From Combretum micranthum (Eukaryota; Streptophyta; Magnoliopsida; Myrtales; Combretaceae): a stretch of 64,000 bases of DNA. The first letter of the stretch is position 1. The number at the start of each line of letters is the position of its first letter. The stretch spans positions 124,001 to 188,000 of the forward strand of contig JAMXBD010000398.1 of assembly GCA_024138025.1 (NCBI GenBank). The letters run 5' to 3'. Shown here one piece after another: positions 47,001 to 59,475 of this stretch. The position numbers and the translations under genes are program-made. The notes under the pieces were generated by a model. It was not told the DNA's origin, did not search any database, and saw only the letters and a list, made by a program, of their open reading frames with translations.

Positions 47001-48476
47001 CTATTCATGGAGGGAGGGGGAAAAAGAAAGTTTGATTTTCTTTTTGTTTTGATTGATTTATCTTTGATTTGATTTAGGTACCATTTGTCATAATTTGTAT
47101 TGATTTTTAAGAGACAAAAGTCTTTAGAAAAGGGATTGATTGAGTGATGGTAAGTGTTGCAAATGTAGGTGTACAAATGAGTAGCTATAGGTTGTACTTG
47201 TGAATAGTAGTGAATAGTAATCAAGACAACTTAATTACCGGTAGTAAGAAAAATACGAATAAGAAGGTTATAACTGTATTTTTCGTAAGCCGAAAAATTA
47301 TGAAATTTATATTTTTTAAATCCTTATTTTACTTCGATTCAAATGAGTATTCATAAGGAAATTTTTGAAATTCTAGTGTCGGGGCACGCTTTTCTATAAT
47401 GGGTCTCGGGATGACTCGGAATTGAAATTTTCTTAAAATCTTATCTTTTCTTGTTTCAAAATATAACCAAGAACTATTCAAAATTAATTTTTCTTATAAA
47501 AGCTTCTTAGTTGGAAACCGAGGAAAAGCCGAATATAGGATTTCTAGGTCTTTCTCATAACGCTTTGAACTAAACCGATTTAGGATTTCATTTTTCGGTT
47601 TTCGAAGTTTACTCGATTACTAGGAAACCCGAGGTATACAATATAAAAGTAATAAAATTGTGTAATGAAATAAAATGAATAGTGCAAAAGACTAATCAAT
47701 TACCGATATAAATGAAAATACGATAAAAAGGTTATAACTGTAATTTTTATAACCCGAAAAATTATATAACTGATATATTTAGAAATCTTATAAAATTACG
47801 AGTCTAACAGTACTAATGGTACATTTTTTATATCTCGAGTCCCAGGACACGCTTTTCGAAGTCTGTATCCGAACGGGTTCGAGATAGGTAAAAAATTTAC
47901 CAATCTGATATTTGTGAACAAACTTATATTACTACGAGTTATTCTACTTATTTAAACTACACCTCGGCCTCTAGGGTTAAGGGCGCTAGATTACCGGACT
48001 TAAGCTATTGTATTCCGATTAGGGTTTCCGGGTGATTTTTCCGGTTTAGATCCTTGCCAATTTGGAAACTGATATTTTATGTTTATATAACATATTTAAT
48101 TTGAGAGATTTATTTTAAATTTTATTTTTGTAAGTATTTAATAACTCTTAATGTTTTCAGAATTCTTTAGTTGGATTTCATTTCCGAAAGTTAATCATTA
48201 TTTACTTTTTAATAATTTGTTTTTGGGCTTTATATTACCCGATTTTACAAGCCGAAGCTAAATATGGAATTTTTCGTATGTCGTGGTTTTGAATTTGAAA
48301 CCCACTGAGTTCTTATTTTATTGTTTAAAGATTTTCATTTTCTCAAGATTGAGAAGTTTCTAAATTCGTTCGTGATTTAGGACTTGTCAAAATTCGGTTT
48401 TAATTTGGAGTGATTTTTAGGGTTTATTTTCGAAGTTCATTTTGAAATTATTTATTGAAATTTTATGGGGCTTACA
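44093..48476 (-). mobile_element. Mosaic solo LTR B2 (4384 bp) in the Athila element
   Basis: TSD GCATT at 44088-44092 and 48477-48481, so it behaves as one solo LTR. Its parts differ in origin. 44093 to about 45480 is close to B1. From about 45500 to 47640 it matches LTR C, ending at an internal C-type LTR start (GAGGTATACA on the plus strand). 47641-48476 matches the outer part of B1 (42250-43079). It also holds the inverted repeat (45341-45389), a GT/G tract (46766-46788) and a TATATAAA box (minus, about 46897-46904). Confidence 0.9.
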
Positions 48477-48481
48477 GCATT

Positions 48482-49420
48482 CCTTCCCGAGTGTCACCAT
48501 GGATATCTCCTCTAGTTTTCTTTGTTTAAAAGAAGTTCCTTCAAAAACTTGGAATATTTTGGCATTTAAGAGAGACATCCACTAGAGGCAAATTAATATG
48601 GAGCTATTTGAAGAGCTCTAAAAAATTTTTGAATTTTTCTTCATCCCTTCTCCTTTTAACTCTTGCAGGGTAAGGGAGTGTTGGTTTATAAGGCTCCGTT
48701 GGGGGGTGGTTCTCTTTTTTATTCTTCCTTTGCCTCTTCAATCACCTCTCATCCTTCTTCTACTAGTTCTTCATGTCTACTAGGTCAGTTTTCATCACTA
48801 ATTTCTTCTTTCCTCTCCTAGGTTCTGGAGTAGTTTCCCGCTTCTCAAAGCAATAGCATGAACCCATTTTTGAACTCTTTCCTTAAGCAACTCAACTACA
48901 GGGCTCATTTGTGCCTCTATACTATTAAGTGAGTTGGAGCGGCTCTGCATCACCATCTCCATTTGTTGATAATGATGCTCGAATTTCTTGATGAATGATA
49001 AGAACAACTCCTCCATGCAGGACTTCTATTGATGAGAACTAGAATAAGAGTATCCCTACTGCAACATTAGGTTTGGATAATAATAACCCTCGTTTTGTTG
49101 ATGGCTCTACATCTCATTAGGATAATTTAGCATGAAACTCTTACTATGAACCCCACAAAAATCTCTACAGAAACTAGAATGGAGGTCATCTTCTATCTTC
49201 CCATGGTTCCTTAATGAGATTTCCTTTGGTTCTTTAATTATCTATGTGATCTCCATACTTAACTAAAGTAATAGAAGCAGCACAAAAAAAAAAGATCAAA
49301 TAGAAATAGGAAAAAACGAAACTACTTGAAAAGAGATATAAAGCAAAAGTAGCTAGATTAATAGAATCAAAGCTTTTAGGTAGTGCTTCATTAAGCTTCA
49401 AATGATTAAATCCCATGTTG
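48482..49420 (-). pseudogene. gag: Athila gag, C-terminal part, and leader
   Basis: Minus strand 49016-48798: EELFLSFIKKFEHHYQQMEM, LNSIEAQMSPVVELLKERVQ and VHAIALRSGKLLQNLGEE. The (N/H)AIALRSGK motif is a hallmark of Athila gag just before the protease. The rest toward 48482 is charged and interrupted. The main capsid part that should precede it is missing: only about 400 bp separate this motif from the PBS, so most of gag is deleted. Confidence 0.82.
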
Positions 49421-49422
49421 AT

Positions 49423-49440
49423 TTCCCAGCATCAGTACCA
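49423..49440 (-). other. Degenerate primer-binding site of Athila (tRNA-Asp)
   Basis: Minus strand TGGTACTGATGCTGGGAA. Against the complement of plant tRNA-Asp(GUC) 3' end (TGGCGCCGTTGCCGGGGA) most differences are transitions at C or G. It is followed by AAAACT and the LTR edge. Confidence 0.75.
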
Positions 49441-49447
49441 AAAAACT

Positions 49448-50600
49448 TGACTTGGTGTGTTTTTGCTTTTGTAAAACAAACACGAAGCTAAAGTCTTGCA
49501 AAATATATAAATGTGAATTAATAAGTTTTGTTCAACTTCGGTTACAATCACCAATATAGGTAAGCACAGCTACCCAAGTAGCATAGAAAATACTAGGTCG
49601 TATTCCTTGGGGATCATTAGCATCTACCATTCTCTCTTTTCATTTATTATCTAGCCAAAGAAAAACTTAGAAGAATATTATGAACAACAAAAAGCTAAGC
49701 TAAGATTAAGACTAAATATATGCACATTTTCAAGGTAAAGTTATAAAATAGGTTTTGTTAATGCAAGAATGAGCTTAAGGTTTAGTTTACCAAGTCCTTG
49801 TCATGTGATTTCTTAACACACTGAAAGAGTTGTTAGCTAGGTATACTTGTACCATCGAATTCACTAAGGTAAGCTAAACTCTAAATCTAGACCAAACCAC
49901 CAGAATTTCTTTACAAGCTATCAACAACTTAGATTCGCATAAAGTTTAAGAATGCTTTGATTTAAAAGCCATTTTGATGAAATCAAAAACAATTGATAGA
50001 AAGTTTCACCATCTCTATCTCTAAGTGATGATGAGTAACTTCATTAGTAGCCTAGATCTATTCAAAAGAATAATCTCTCAATCTGTTTAGTTGAAATCAT
50101 ACATGAATCTACATGGTGCACTCACATAGACTCATGAGTTAGGGTTTGGGCTACTAATTACAAGTACCCAGTCAATGTTCAATTAAAATGCGTTGAAATC
50201 ACATTAATCAGATCTTGGATTCACAAAACCCTAAGTTAAAATGATTATTTCTCCAAGAATATGAACTTAAACACAATTCAATTGAAATAATATCAAATAA
50301 AGATAAATATTATTAATTAAGCACAAGGTCTTGCACAAACAAAACATCGAGTTAATATAAAATTACCTAAAAAACTTGAATCTCTAGTAAGAAGAAAGAT
50401 TTCTCTCACTAAAAATTCTCTCTCTACTCTATACAATGTTAGGGATTGTTACATATGGTACAATATGTTTTATAATGCCTTTGTGCATTTATTTATAGGC
50501 AACTGGCATAGAGAATCATGAATATTTTATTCATTGATGTAGTAGATTCTTTTTAATGGATTTTTTCCATACATCCATGTTCTTTATTTTAAGGTAGCAA
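49448..50600 (-). mobile_element. 5' LTR of the Athila element (right end uncertain)
   Basis: Plus-strand start TGACTTGGTGTGTTTTTGC adjoins the PBS. The stretch with TTCGGTTACAATCACCAATA, GTATTCCTTGGGGATCATTA and GGGTTTGGGCTACTAA is typical of the R/U5 part of such LTRs. A minus-strand TATA (CCTATAAATAAATG) lies near 50485-50498. No partner LTR is in the window, so the U3 edge, placed near 50600, is a guess. Confidence 0.6.
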
Positions 50601-51913
50601 GTGCGTGACAGTAAAGACAAGTCACTTTTTTGTTGTTTGGAACGCAGGCTCAAAGGTTGGTGTAATATACAAAGAAATAAATCATAATGAAGAGTAGTAA
50701 AGTAAAATATGTTATTTAAGAGGATATTTTTGTCTTTTAACAGATGGAATTGGACTCGAAGAAGTTGTTTGTGAAGAACATGAAGGGGAAGACTTAGGCC
50801 GGCTATAAGCCGCCAACTTTGGTATGCAAGGTCACCAACTTTTATTGGAGCACTGTTAGTCTTATGTCAGCTTTGGAGCTTCGGAGAATTTGTAAGAAAA
50901 TTTGTGAAGGATGGTCGTGTATAACAAACGTCGAACTGAAGGTCGTTAGCTTATGTATCAAAGCTGCCGGTGTTGACAAGGAAAGCCGCCGGCTTTATGC
51001 CAGCTTAAGTGGTTCTATTCCTTGATTTGAGTCTAAGTCGTCCTTGAGCCATTAGCTTTGATTCCAGCTTATATTTCTACAAAAGAAACATCTATTCTTG
51101 TGCTAGGGTTTCCTAAGTCTTATATAAATACCTAAGGTCTTTAGTTCTCTCTTCATAGCTCAACCTGAGGCAAATTTTAGGTAAAAATTCCTCTCAAAAC
51201 TCTTTTGGTTGAGTTTATGATAAGATTTTGGTTTCTAAAGGTTGTTTCATATTGGTTTTGAGGAATTAAGTTGTTAGGGACGATTTCGTTAGAGATAAAA
51301 ACCTTGGTTGTGATCGGTGATTTGGTTTTATAGCCAGAAAGGTGTGAGATCCAAAGCTTTAGGTAAGTATTGAATCCTTTCTATCTTCGTTATTTTAAAG
51401 AAGGAATCTTTTCTGATAGTTTAATTGTTATTGATTGAGAATTTTAGGATTTTGAGGAGTTTTAGAGAAATCTACATTTTAGGGTTTCGTTGTTTAGAGA
51501 TCTTAGAAGACAGGTGTGTAGATCTAAAATTGTAAATCTTATGGTTTGAGAATGTGGATTTTAGGGTTAGGATTTAATTAAGAATGTGAAATTGGATTTT
51601 GATTTGATATATGTTGATAATCAGGTTTCTAGTGGAAATTAAGGTTTAGTCTTTTAAGAAGATTTGTTGCTTTTGGAGTATTATGAACGATCTGAACCAG
51701 GTACGATCTTACCTTGCTTACTGTTTGTGCTTGTAGGATTAGAAAAATAAATTGACTAAATTCTATTTGGATTATCATTTAAAACTGTGTTGCTTGTGTT
51801 TGGCTTTGGTTAGTAAAGACCACTCTAGCTATCAATTGGGTAAAATTATTATCGAGAAATTCATTGGACTTGTCAGAGCAAAATATTATTTAGAGCTATT
51901 ATTGAATGGGTTT
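50601..51913 (+). mobile_element. LTR-like segment K (plus strand), interrupted by LTR F
   Basis: Contains GCCGGCTATAAGCCGCC and AAAGCCGCCGGCTTTATGCC (50790-51000), a good TATA box (TATATAAATA, 51121-51130), then a GGTAAGTATT and a CTGTTTGTGCTTGTAGGATTAG stretch (about 51715) like those in the long LTRs. This order (GC block, TATA, R/U5 block) suggests the U3 and R of a plus-strand LTR. It ends where F begins; no TG start or TSD is proven. Confidence 0.45.
51121..51130 (+). promoter_or_regulatory. Putative TATA box of segment K
   Basis: TATATAAATA followed by CTCTCTTCATAGCTCAAC, a plausible start region. Confidence 0.5.
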
Positions 51914-53905
51914 TGTAAGCCCCGAAAAATTTCAGTAAATAATTCCAAGATGAACTTCGAAAATAAACCCTAAAAATCACTCCAAATCAAAACTGAACTT
52001 CAAGTAGTCCTAAAACACAAGCAAATCCAAAAATTTCCGAATCTTGAGAAAAATAAGAATCCTTAAAAACAAAATAAGAACTCAACACACTTGAATTCTA
52101 AAACCACTACGTACAATAAATTTCATACGTAACTCCAACTTATAGAATCGGGTAATATAAAGCCCAAAAACAAATTATTAAAAAGTAATTAACGATTAAC
52201 TTTCGGAAATGAAACCCAATTCAAAGAATTCTGAAAAACGTCGAGAGATATTAAATACTTACAAAAATCAAATTTAAAATAAATTTCTCAAATCAAATAT
52301 GTTGTATAAACATAAAATATCAGTTTCCAAATTGGCGAAGATCTAAACCGGAAAATCATCCGGAAACCCTAAGTGGAATACAATAGTTTAAGTCTGGTAA
52401 TCTAACGCTCCTAACCCTAGAGGCTGAAGTGTAGTTTAAGTGTGTAGAATAGCTAGTAGTAATATAAGATCTCTTAAAAATATCAGATTGGTATATTTTT
52501 TAACATATTTCGAACCCATTCGGATACAGACTTCGAAAAGCTTGTCCCGGGGCTCGAGATATCAGAAATACACCATTAGTACCGTTAGACTCGTAATTTC
52601 ATAAGATTTCCAAATATATCAGTTATATAATTTTTCGAGTTATAAAAGTTACAATTATAACCTTTTATCGTATTTTCATTACTACCGATAATTAATTAGT
52701 CTTTTGCACTATTCACTTCTATTTCATTATACGATTTTATTATTCTTATAAACCTTTATATATTTAGATAAATATTTTATATATTATAGAAAATTTTGTT
52801 TTTCTAAAATATAATTCGTTTCGAGTTTTTACGGGATCAGATTCTGTTTAAGACCCGATACTAAAAATAAAATAAATTAATTTAATAATTGGAAAACATT
52901 TGAAAAATATTTTTATTTTCATAAAATAATTTTTTACAATTTTTCAGGTTATAAAAATATCATTTATAGCTCATATTTGTGTATTTTGATCATACCAGTA
53001 ACATATTTGTTGAAATACTAAAATAATTCAAATAATTATTTAATTTTATTTATGAAAATTCTGCCACTTATTTAAAAATATTTTTCCTAATTTTATTTTT
53101 TATTTTTCTTAATAAAAAGCACTTTTTCCAACACATACTTCATGTACACCTTTCACATATCGCTTCTTTTTCACTTCAATCTTTCTACACTCTATCTCAC
53201 ACTCCATGGCAGATTTTTCCCTTCTTTTGGCTGTCATTGTCCTTTAATTTACTCCTATTTTGACTAAAATAAATATATTCCACTCCTTCTTAAAAAAGCA
53301 ACACATACACATTTATTACACATTTCAATTTCAAGTCAAATTTCAAACAAATTCCCTCTCTCTCCTCCTCTCTCTTTCACGTGCAACGCCTTTGTTTTTG
53401 CTGCCCTTGTTTTATTTTTTTTTCTTTCCTTCATTCATTTAATACAATCCTTCTCTCTCTCTTTTATTTACACCTTTTACCTTTTCCATTCCTTATCTTT
53501 TTCTCTCTCTTTTTCCTCTCTTTCTTTCTTCATTTTACTCTTATTCTTTCAAGAACACAAGCTGCCCCTAGTTCTTCTACAAGCTTCCCCACATATTTCT
53601 TCAAGATTCTTGAATAAAACTCTTGTCCAAAGCTTCCATAGGTGATATAGCAAAGTATAGTGAGAGTTTCATGCATCAAATGACATTCCATAAGCTTAAA
53701 AGCTAAGGATGATTATGCTAAAAAAATGAAACACTCCTCTTCTCCATGATTATTATCTTGTATCACTATTATTTTCTTGTTAAAAGTAGTTATATTTTGT
53801 AGATCTAACTTTTTGTAGCTTTGATTTTTGTTTATGCCTTAGATCTTGTTATTGAAGTTATTATTTTTGTTATTGCTTATGATTTATGCATATATTCATC
53901 ATCCA
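51914..53905 (+). mobile_element. LTR F (B-type), left part
   Basis: Start TGTAAGCCCCGAAAAATT; the next kb is the reverse complement of B1 42060-43079. It has both head modules (52615-52690 and 52935-53000) and CACGTGCAACGCC. Left flank GGTTT (51909-51913). Interrupted at 53905 by solo LTR A2 (TSD ATCCA). Confidence 0.9.
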
Positions 53906-54540
53906 TGTCACGCCCCGTAGGGTATCCTAAACGTAACAGCCCGCCACATACTAAGTAAGACTCTCGAGTTCCCTACCCGGGGCCTTCGGAAGTCTTAAGT
54001 AGATGTAAAGCGTTCCTTTACGACAATAGAATACTTCAACAAATGGAGTTAAACAGTTTAACGAGGCATTCATTAGCCATAGATAACAAATCAAAACGCA
54101 TAATTTTTAAAGTTTACAAGATCTAAGGGGCATTCCCCCGCAAAAGAATAACAGTCTATTACAGTCATCCAGAGCCCTTAGTTTCCAATAGAAGTCTATA
54201 CAAAAAGGAATGAATTAAACTTCTATGGGAAACTCCTATCTCCGGTACCTGCGCTGTGGCTTGTCTCGGCCTAAGCTATATAAAATCATGCTGCAAAAGA
54301 TAGAAACTATGGGGGCGTAAGCTAACTAGCTTAGTGAGCAATACTTCCATAACGCAATTAAACATAATCCAGTCAAACAAGTAATTATTCAGGCAAGTGT
54401 ATGCATCAAACAAATGTGATCATCAAACATATGACCATCCGGAAATCATATATGGATGGACTTGCGCCCTCCATCCCGGGTTAGCAGATTAACGAATCCT
54501 GCGGTACGACGCCGTTTAAGCTCACGGTCAACTAATAATA

Positions 54541-54660
54541 ATTCGTTTTATGGATCACGATTAACCAACAAGTCGTTTTATGGATCACGATTAACCAACA
54601 AGTCGTTTTATGGATCACAATTAACCAACAAGTCGTTTTGTGGATCACGATTAACCAACA
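54541..54660. repeat. Minisatellite in A2, exact 30-bp period, 4 copies
   Basis: Units start at 54541, 54571, 54601 and 54631, each with CGTTTTATGGATCACGATTA or a one-base variant. There are no spacers, so it is not CRISPR-like. Confidence 0.95.
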
Positions 54661-56740
54661 ATGCAAATGCTCCAACCCCATCGTGACATGAATGAATTCA
54701 ATTTATAGTCGGAGTCGAATAGTCATTAATTCAATTCTTTTAAGTGACCAACAAGTATTCGCAGACATTCATCATAAGATTCTAGTAAAGCAGTCAATAC
54801 CTTAACACCCGGTTTCGATATACCTTAAGCTCCATTTCACATATCAACAATCAACAACATAAATAATTCCCATATACCCCAGCATGCTTATACAATTTCT
54901 TTTATCTTTGCCTACATCATTAGTGCCACTACATTACAATCACATGCATTAATTGAGAATGGAAGTAAACTCACTCGGCCATTGGACGCCAAACTTCTTA
55001 ATAATAATAGTCGGGAGGTAGAGTGTCGTCCTGCTCGAGATCACCTACCAAGCAAGAATAATCCTAATGAGATTCTCATCATGTAACTAAATCAAACTAT
55101 ACATCTAGACTAGTTGAATTCGGATTTCTCGCTATTTGCGGAAGTTCTGACTTAAAACGGCCATAACTTGGTCATTTTAACTCGGAATTTCGCAAATTTT
55201 ATATCGATCTCTATCTACTTCGAAAGATCTATCTATTTCAAGTATTATTTTCAAGTTTTGAAAATAGTAAGGCCACGGAACAGTGGGATCAGTTCTGTTC
55301 CGCAATTGATCCACTTTTGAAAATGTGTTTTGCTCTTGATAAGAAATGTTCCTAGTCGATGGTTCATGCATGAATGATATAGGAATGATCTACTAATGTG
55401 CATGCCATGTAATGAACTCAATATGTGCATGGTCATGATAATTTTGTGGTAATAAACCCTTATGAACTCCTAAGTGTTAGAAAATCTTTCAAAGGTTATT
55501 TCTAGTAGACTATTTTTCCACATTATACTCCTTAGGGTTTCTTTGGCTTTTAGTCTTGTAGTCCACTTGTTTTCTATCTAAAAATAAGTTCCCAAAGTCT
55601 ATAATAGCCATGGCCTCCATTCATGCATAAAAATTCACATTTTTCTTGGTAAACATGTTTTTAAATAAGCTATTTGTGAAAATCCGAATTTTCCAAATTT
55701 CCTTTTCTTACATTTTTCTTAAGGAAAATCTTGTCTAATGCATTAAAAAGTGAGCTTCAATGTATACATTATCTAAGGACTTCATTTCTTATAAAAATAT
55801 TTTGACTTAAATACTAAGTGTTCTTGTGGGCATGAACCTAAGTTACGAATTTTAACCTTGATCAACATACCAATATCTTTCTCTTAACTCCACTACTTGT
55901 TTATATTCCTATGATGCCTAAACTCATCCAAGCTTATAAAAATCATTCCTTCAATATTCCTATTATACATACCCTTCATTTTTCTTGTGAAATATGAGTT
56001 TAAAGTTGATTTTGGGGGTCTTTAAGGTAGGGTTTCCATTTCATCCGAATTTTCAACTTTTCATATTTAACAAAGCCCTTCCTTTTTCAATGTTCTTGCC
56101 TTCTATATGTTAAGATATACTATCTAACATCTCTATACATGAACAAGACTTCATTCTTATGATCATCAAAGCATATAAAACAAAATGAACCTATGATCAT
56201 GCATGTACATGAAGTTATGAATGTCTAAACCTTAGATCTACTATATATGACATATAAAGCATGGATCTCATGGCATGAACAACAATATATGTACAAGATC
56301 ACTACTTTACATGCATGAACAAGATGAGATCTTAACAAAAACACATCTACACATTAGATCCATGTCTTGTGATGGCTTGACATTCTTGTTCATGTGTTTC
56401 CATCTCCCTAGCATGAGCTCATGGGGATTTAATGAGGAAATACACAAGATATGGTCTTGCCATTACAAGATCTAGGAAGAACAAGACTTGAATCAACATA
56501 CCAAAGAAGTCTTGAGATGGAAATGGAGAAGAAACAAAGTTGAAATGGCAAGGGAGTGGGGGAGGGAAGTGCTCGGCAATAGAGAGGAGAAAGAAGAGAG
56601 GTTTTGTTCCTTTTTCAAAGTTAAAATGAAAGAAATGAAGAGAGAGAGAGAGAATATTTAGTATATATATCAAGTAAATTAGGGTTTAACTTTATTAAAT
56701 GGAGTAAAAATAATTAAATGAGAGGGGAATTAAAGGGAGG

Positions 56741-56771
56741 GGCGCCGGCCTCATGTGTGTGTGTGTGTGTG
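56741..56771. repeat. GGCGCCGGCC motif and (GT)n in A2
   Basis: Counterpart of 5410-5447. Lies about 75 bp upstream (LTR sense) of the A2 TATA box. Confidence 0.8.
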
Positions 56772-57360
56772 AGTTTTGAAAAAAATGAAATTTGTAATTT
56801 AGTAAATGAAAATGTAATAAATGTAATAATTATTTAAAAGACAAAATTTCTTGGAAAAGAAAATTGAAATGAGTAGTTGTAAGGATGTAAGAATAGGGTA
56901 TGGATAGTGTATAGTGTAGGTTGTACTTGTGAATAGTAGACAAGACATCTACTTTACCAGTTGTTCCGAAAACACGGGAAAAGCTATAACTGTAATTTTT
57001 ATAGCTCGGAAAATTATGAAATTGATATTTTTGGAATCCTTATAAAATTACGGTTCTAATGAATATTCCGGAACATTTTTCTGAATCCGTGGCCCGGGGC
57101 ACGCTTTTCCGTAATTGGGCTCGGGAATGCCCGGAATTGAAAAATTCCCGAATTTAAAACTTTCAAAGGTTTAAAATGTACTTTGGAACAACAATTCAAA
57201 TTCATTTACTTCATAATATTTATTTTACTATGAAACCGAAGGAAAGCCGGATTTAGGGTTCCTAGGCTTCATTCACTAAACTCAACCTGATCGGATTAGG
57301 GTTTCGCTTCCAGTTCCCGGGGTTCCCTAGCTACTGAGAATTTCCGGGGTTTACAATCCA

Positions 57361-59262
57361 CATGTCCATCATGGTGTTCATGCATCTACAACTAGTATAG
57401 TAAACTAGATCTAGAGTTTGGAATTCATAAATGCATTAGACTTTTATTTTAAGCTCATAAACAACTTGTAGTAGCATGATGATAGTAAGAAAGTTTTAGA
57501 AAACTCAAGATCTATTTTATTTTCAACAAAAATCATTTTTGAAAATTCGGATGAAAAATGAACCATATTTAGAAAAGTTATTTTTCAACTTCAAAATGTG
57601 TATTTTTCATTTCAAATGAAGTGCTTAGGATATAGATAACATAAATGAATGATTTTGATGAGTAAATTTTAGATCTATAAGTTTATAGTTTACTACCATG
57701 GGTTTCTTTTAGATTTATGTTCATATTAAGTGTAAATCTTGGTTTTGAACTTAAACAAAAATGGTGAAATTCGTATTTAGGCAAGACCCCCATTTAAAAA
57801 CCACATTGCAAGTGTCAAAATGAAATTTTTATTTGAGATAATGAAGGCTTAATGTATATATATCATCAAGACTCCTTTTTACAAGAATCAAAGATGATTT
57901 GCAAAAGTTATTTTCAAAATAAAAATCTCATTTTCGGATTTAGGTCAAGACATATTTTAAAAACATGTTTTCCAATTCAAAAATGAAGTTTTTATTCAAG
58001 AAATGGAAGGCTCTTAAGATAGGATATGTAAAGAATGATTATTCCTAAATTTAGATAGATTTTATCAAAAGATATGACCAAAAATAAATTTTGTAAATTC
58101 GGATTTCAACCAAGACTAATTTTGAAAACCCATTTATCAACTCCAAAACTCATGTTTTATGTGAAGAATGAAAGGTATAGGTAATAGGTATCATTAAGTG
58201 GTGATTTTTACAAGTTGAAATGAGTTTTGATGAGATTAATGTGTAAAACAAAAAGTAGAATCAAGATGGAAAATTTTGAGTTAGTAGTCAACTTGTAAAA
58301 TTCGTAACTTTGGATGATGCCCATGAAAGCACATATTATCTAAGTTCAAAATAAAAGTTTTATGTATTAAATGAAGTCCTTAAGTAGTAGGTATAGTGAA
58401 GTCTTAAATTTTAATGCATTAAACAAGTTTTTCCCAAAGGAATCATTCAAAAAGTGGATTTTCTAAAATTCGGATTTTTGAGTAAATCATATTTGAAAAC
58501 ATATTTGCAAAGTGTAAAATGCAAATTTTTATGAAAAACTGAAGTCCTTAGTAGTTATGTATGGTTGAGCCCTAATTTTCTAAATATCAAATGATTTTTA
58601 CTTAAAGGAATCACTCAAAAACTAATTTTCAAAAAATTCAGATTTTAGAATCAACCCTACTTGAAAACATGTTTACAAAGTGTAAAATGGAAATTTTTAT
58701 GTAGAAATGAAGGTCATAAGTAATAGATATAATGAAGACTCAATTTTAACAATGATAATTATATTTTCTTAAGAAATAAATCCAAAACAAATGGAAATGA
58801 TCAAAGTTAGAAAACTAGTTTTCTTGAAAGTAAATAGCCATGGAGTCTTACAAATAAAAAGCTTCTAAAAATTTCTTTTAGTAAATATTGTCAAAAGCAT
58901 GCATACATCAAGCTCATAACATGCCATCCATGATAGGAAATCATCAATATTGCATGTATAGCTAATCTATATAGTAGGAACATTTCAAACATTTACAAAA
59001 CTATTTTTCGGAATTTAAGTTGCTACTGTTCTGATCTGATCTGACTTTTTCGAAGCTTCAAAGTTTTCAAAACTTAAATATAATATTAGAATTAGATAGA
59101 TCTTTCGAAGTAGATAGAAATCGATATATAATTTGTGAAATTCCAAGTTAAAATGACCAAGTTATAGCCATTTTAAGTTGGAATTCCTGCTTAGGACAAG
59201 AATTACGAATTTGATAGCTTGTATAAGATTGTTTGGATTAGTTTGAGTTGAAATACTTATTA
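57361..59262 (+). mobile_element. LTR F (B-type), right part, 3' end missing
   Basis: Continues after the A2 TSD; matches the reverse complement of B1 from about 41050 down to about 39200, including the inverted repeat (59138-59186) and GAAATACTTATTAGAG. B-type sequence stops at 59262. About 1.17 kb of the B1 3' end (38023-39190) has no counterpart here. Confidence 0.88.
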
Positions 59263-59475
59263 GAGTCACATAATTAATATGTCACGATTATATGAATAAA
59301 CTGTGCATGCATATCACATGTTGAGTCACATTACATTGCTGATATACCTTTGGTGGGACAAAAGTATATTAGTGGAAGGCGAGGGGGCCTTGTTAATATT
59401 AAGGATGCGAGATCGCTTAAGTTAACGGATGTGGGGTAGGCACATAAAACTACAATAAAACAACAATTTCCGGTG
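59263..59475 (+). mobile_element. D-type LTR fragment fused to LTR F
   Basis: ATGTCACGATTATATGAATA and CTTTGGTGGGACAAA match D1 at 19106-19190; TTAACGGATGTGGGGTAGGC with CACATAAAACTACAATAAAA matches D2 at 28127-28165. It starts at a joint with B-type sequence and ends at a joint with minus-strand LTR sequence. Confidence 0.75.

Larger units (their letters stand above)
53906..57355 (-). mobile_element. Solo LTR A2 (3450 bp) in LTR F
   Basis: Perfect TSD ATCCA at 53901-53905 and 57356-57360; F sequence continues on both sides. Same family as A1, co-linear over the full length: AGGGGCATTCCCC (54126-54138), GTAAGCTAACTAGCTTAG (54317-54334), minisatellite (54541-54660), inverted repeat (55141-55190), TATATATAT (56662-56670), GGCGCCGGCC with GT repeat (56741-56771) and the head module (56960-57050). 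No internal element sequence remains. Confidence 0.96.

Noticed and set aside
51914..51973. LTR F as a 5' LTR of a full plus-strand element
   Set aside because: No PBS, gag or pol follows, and the sequence past 59262 is other LTR material.
54541..54660. CRISPR-like 30-bp direct repeats
   Set aside because: The repeats are contiguous without spacers, lie inside a plant LTR and are matched by the array in A1; it is a minisatellite.
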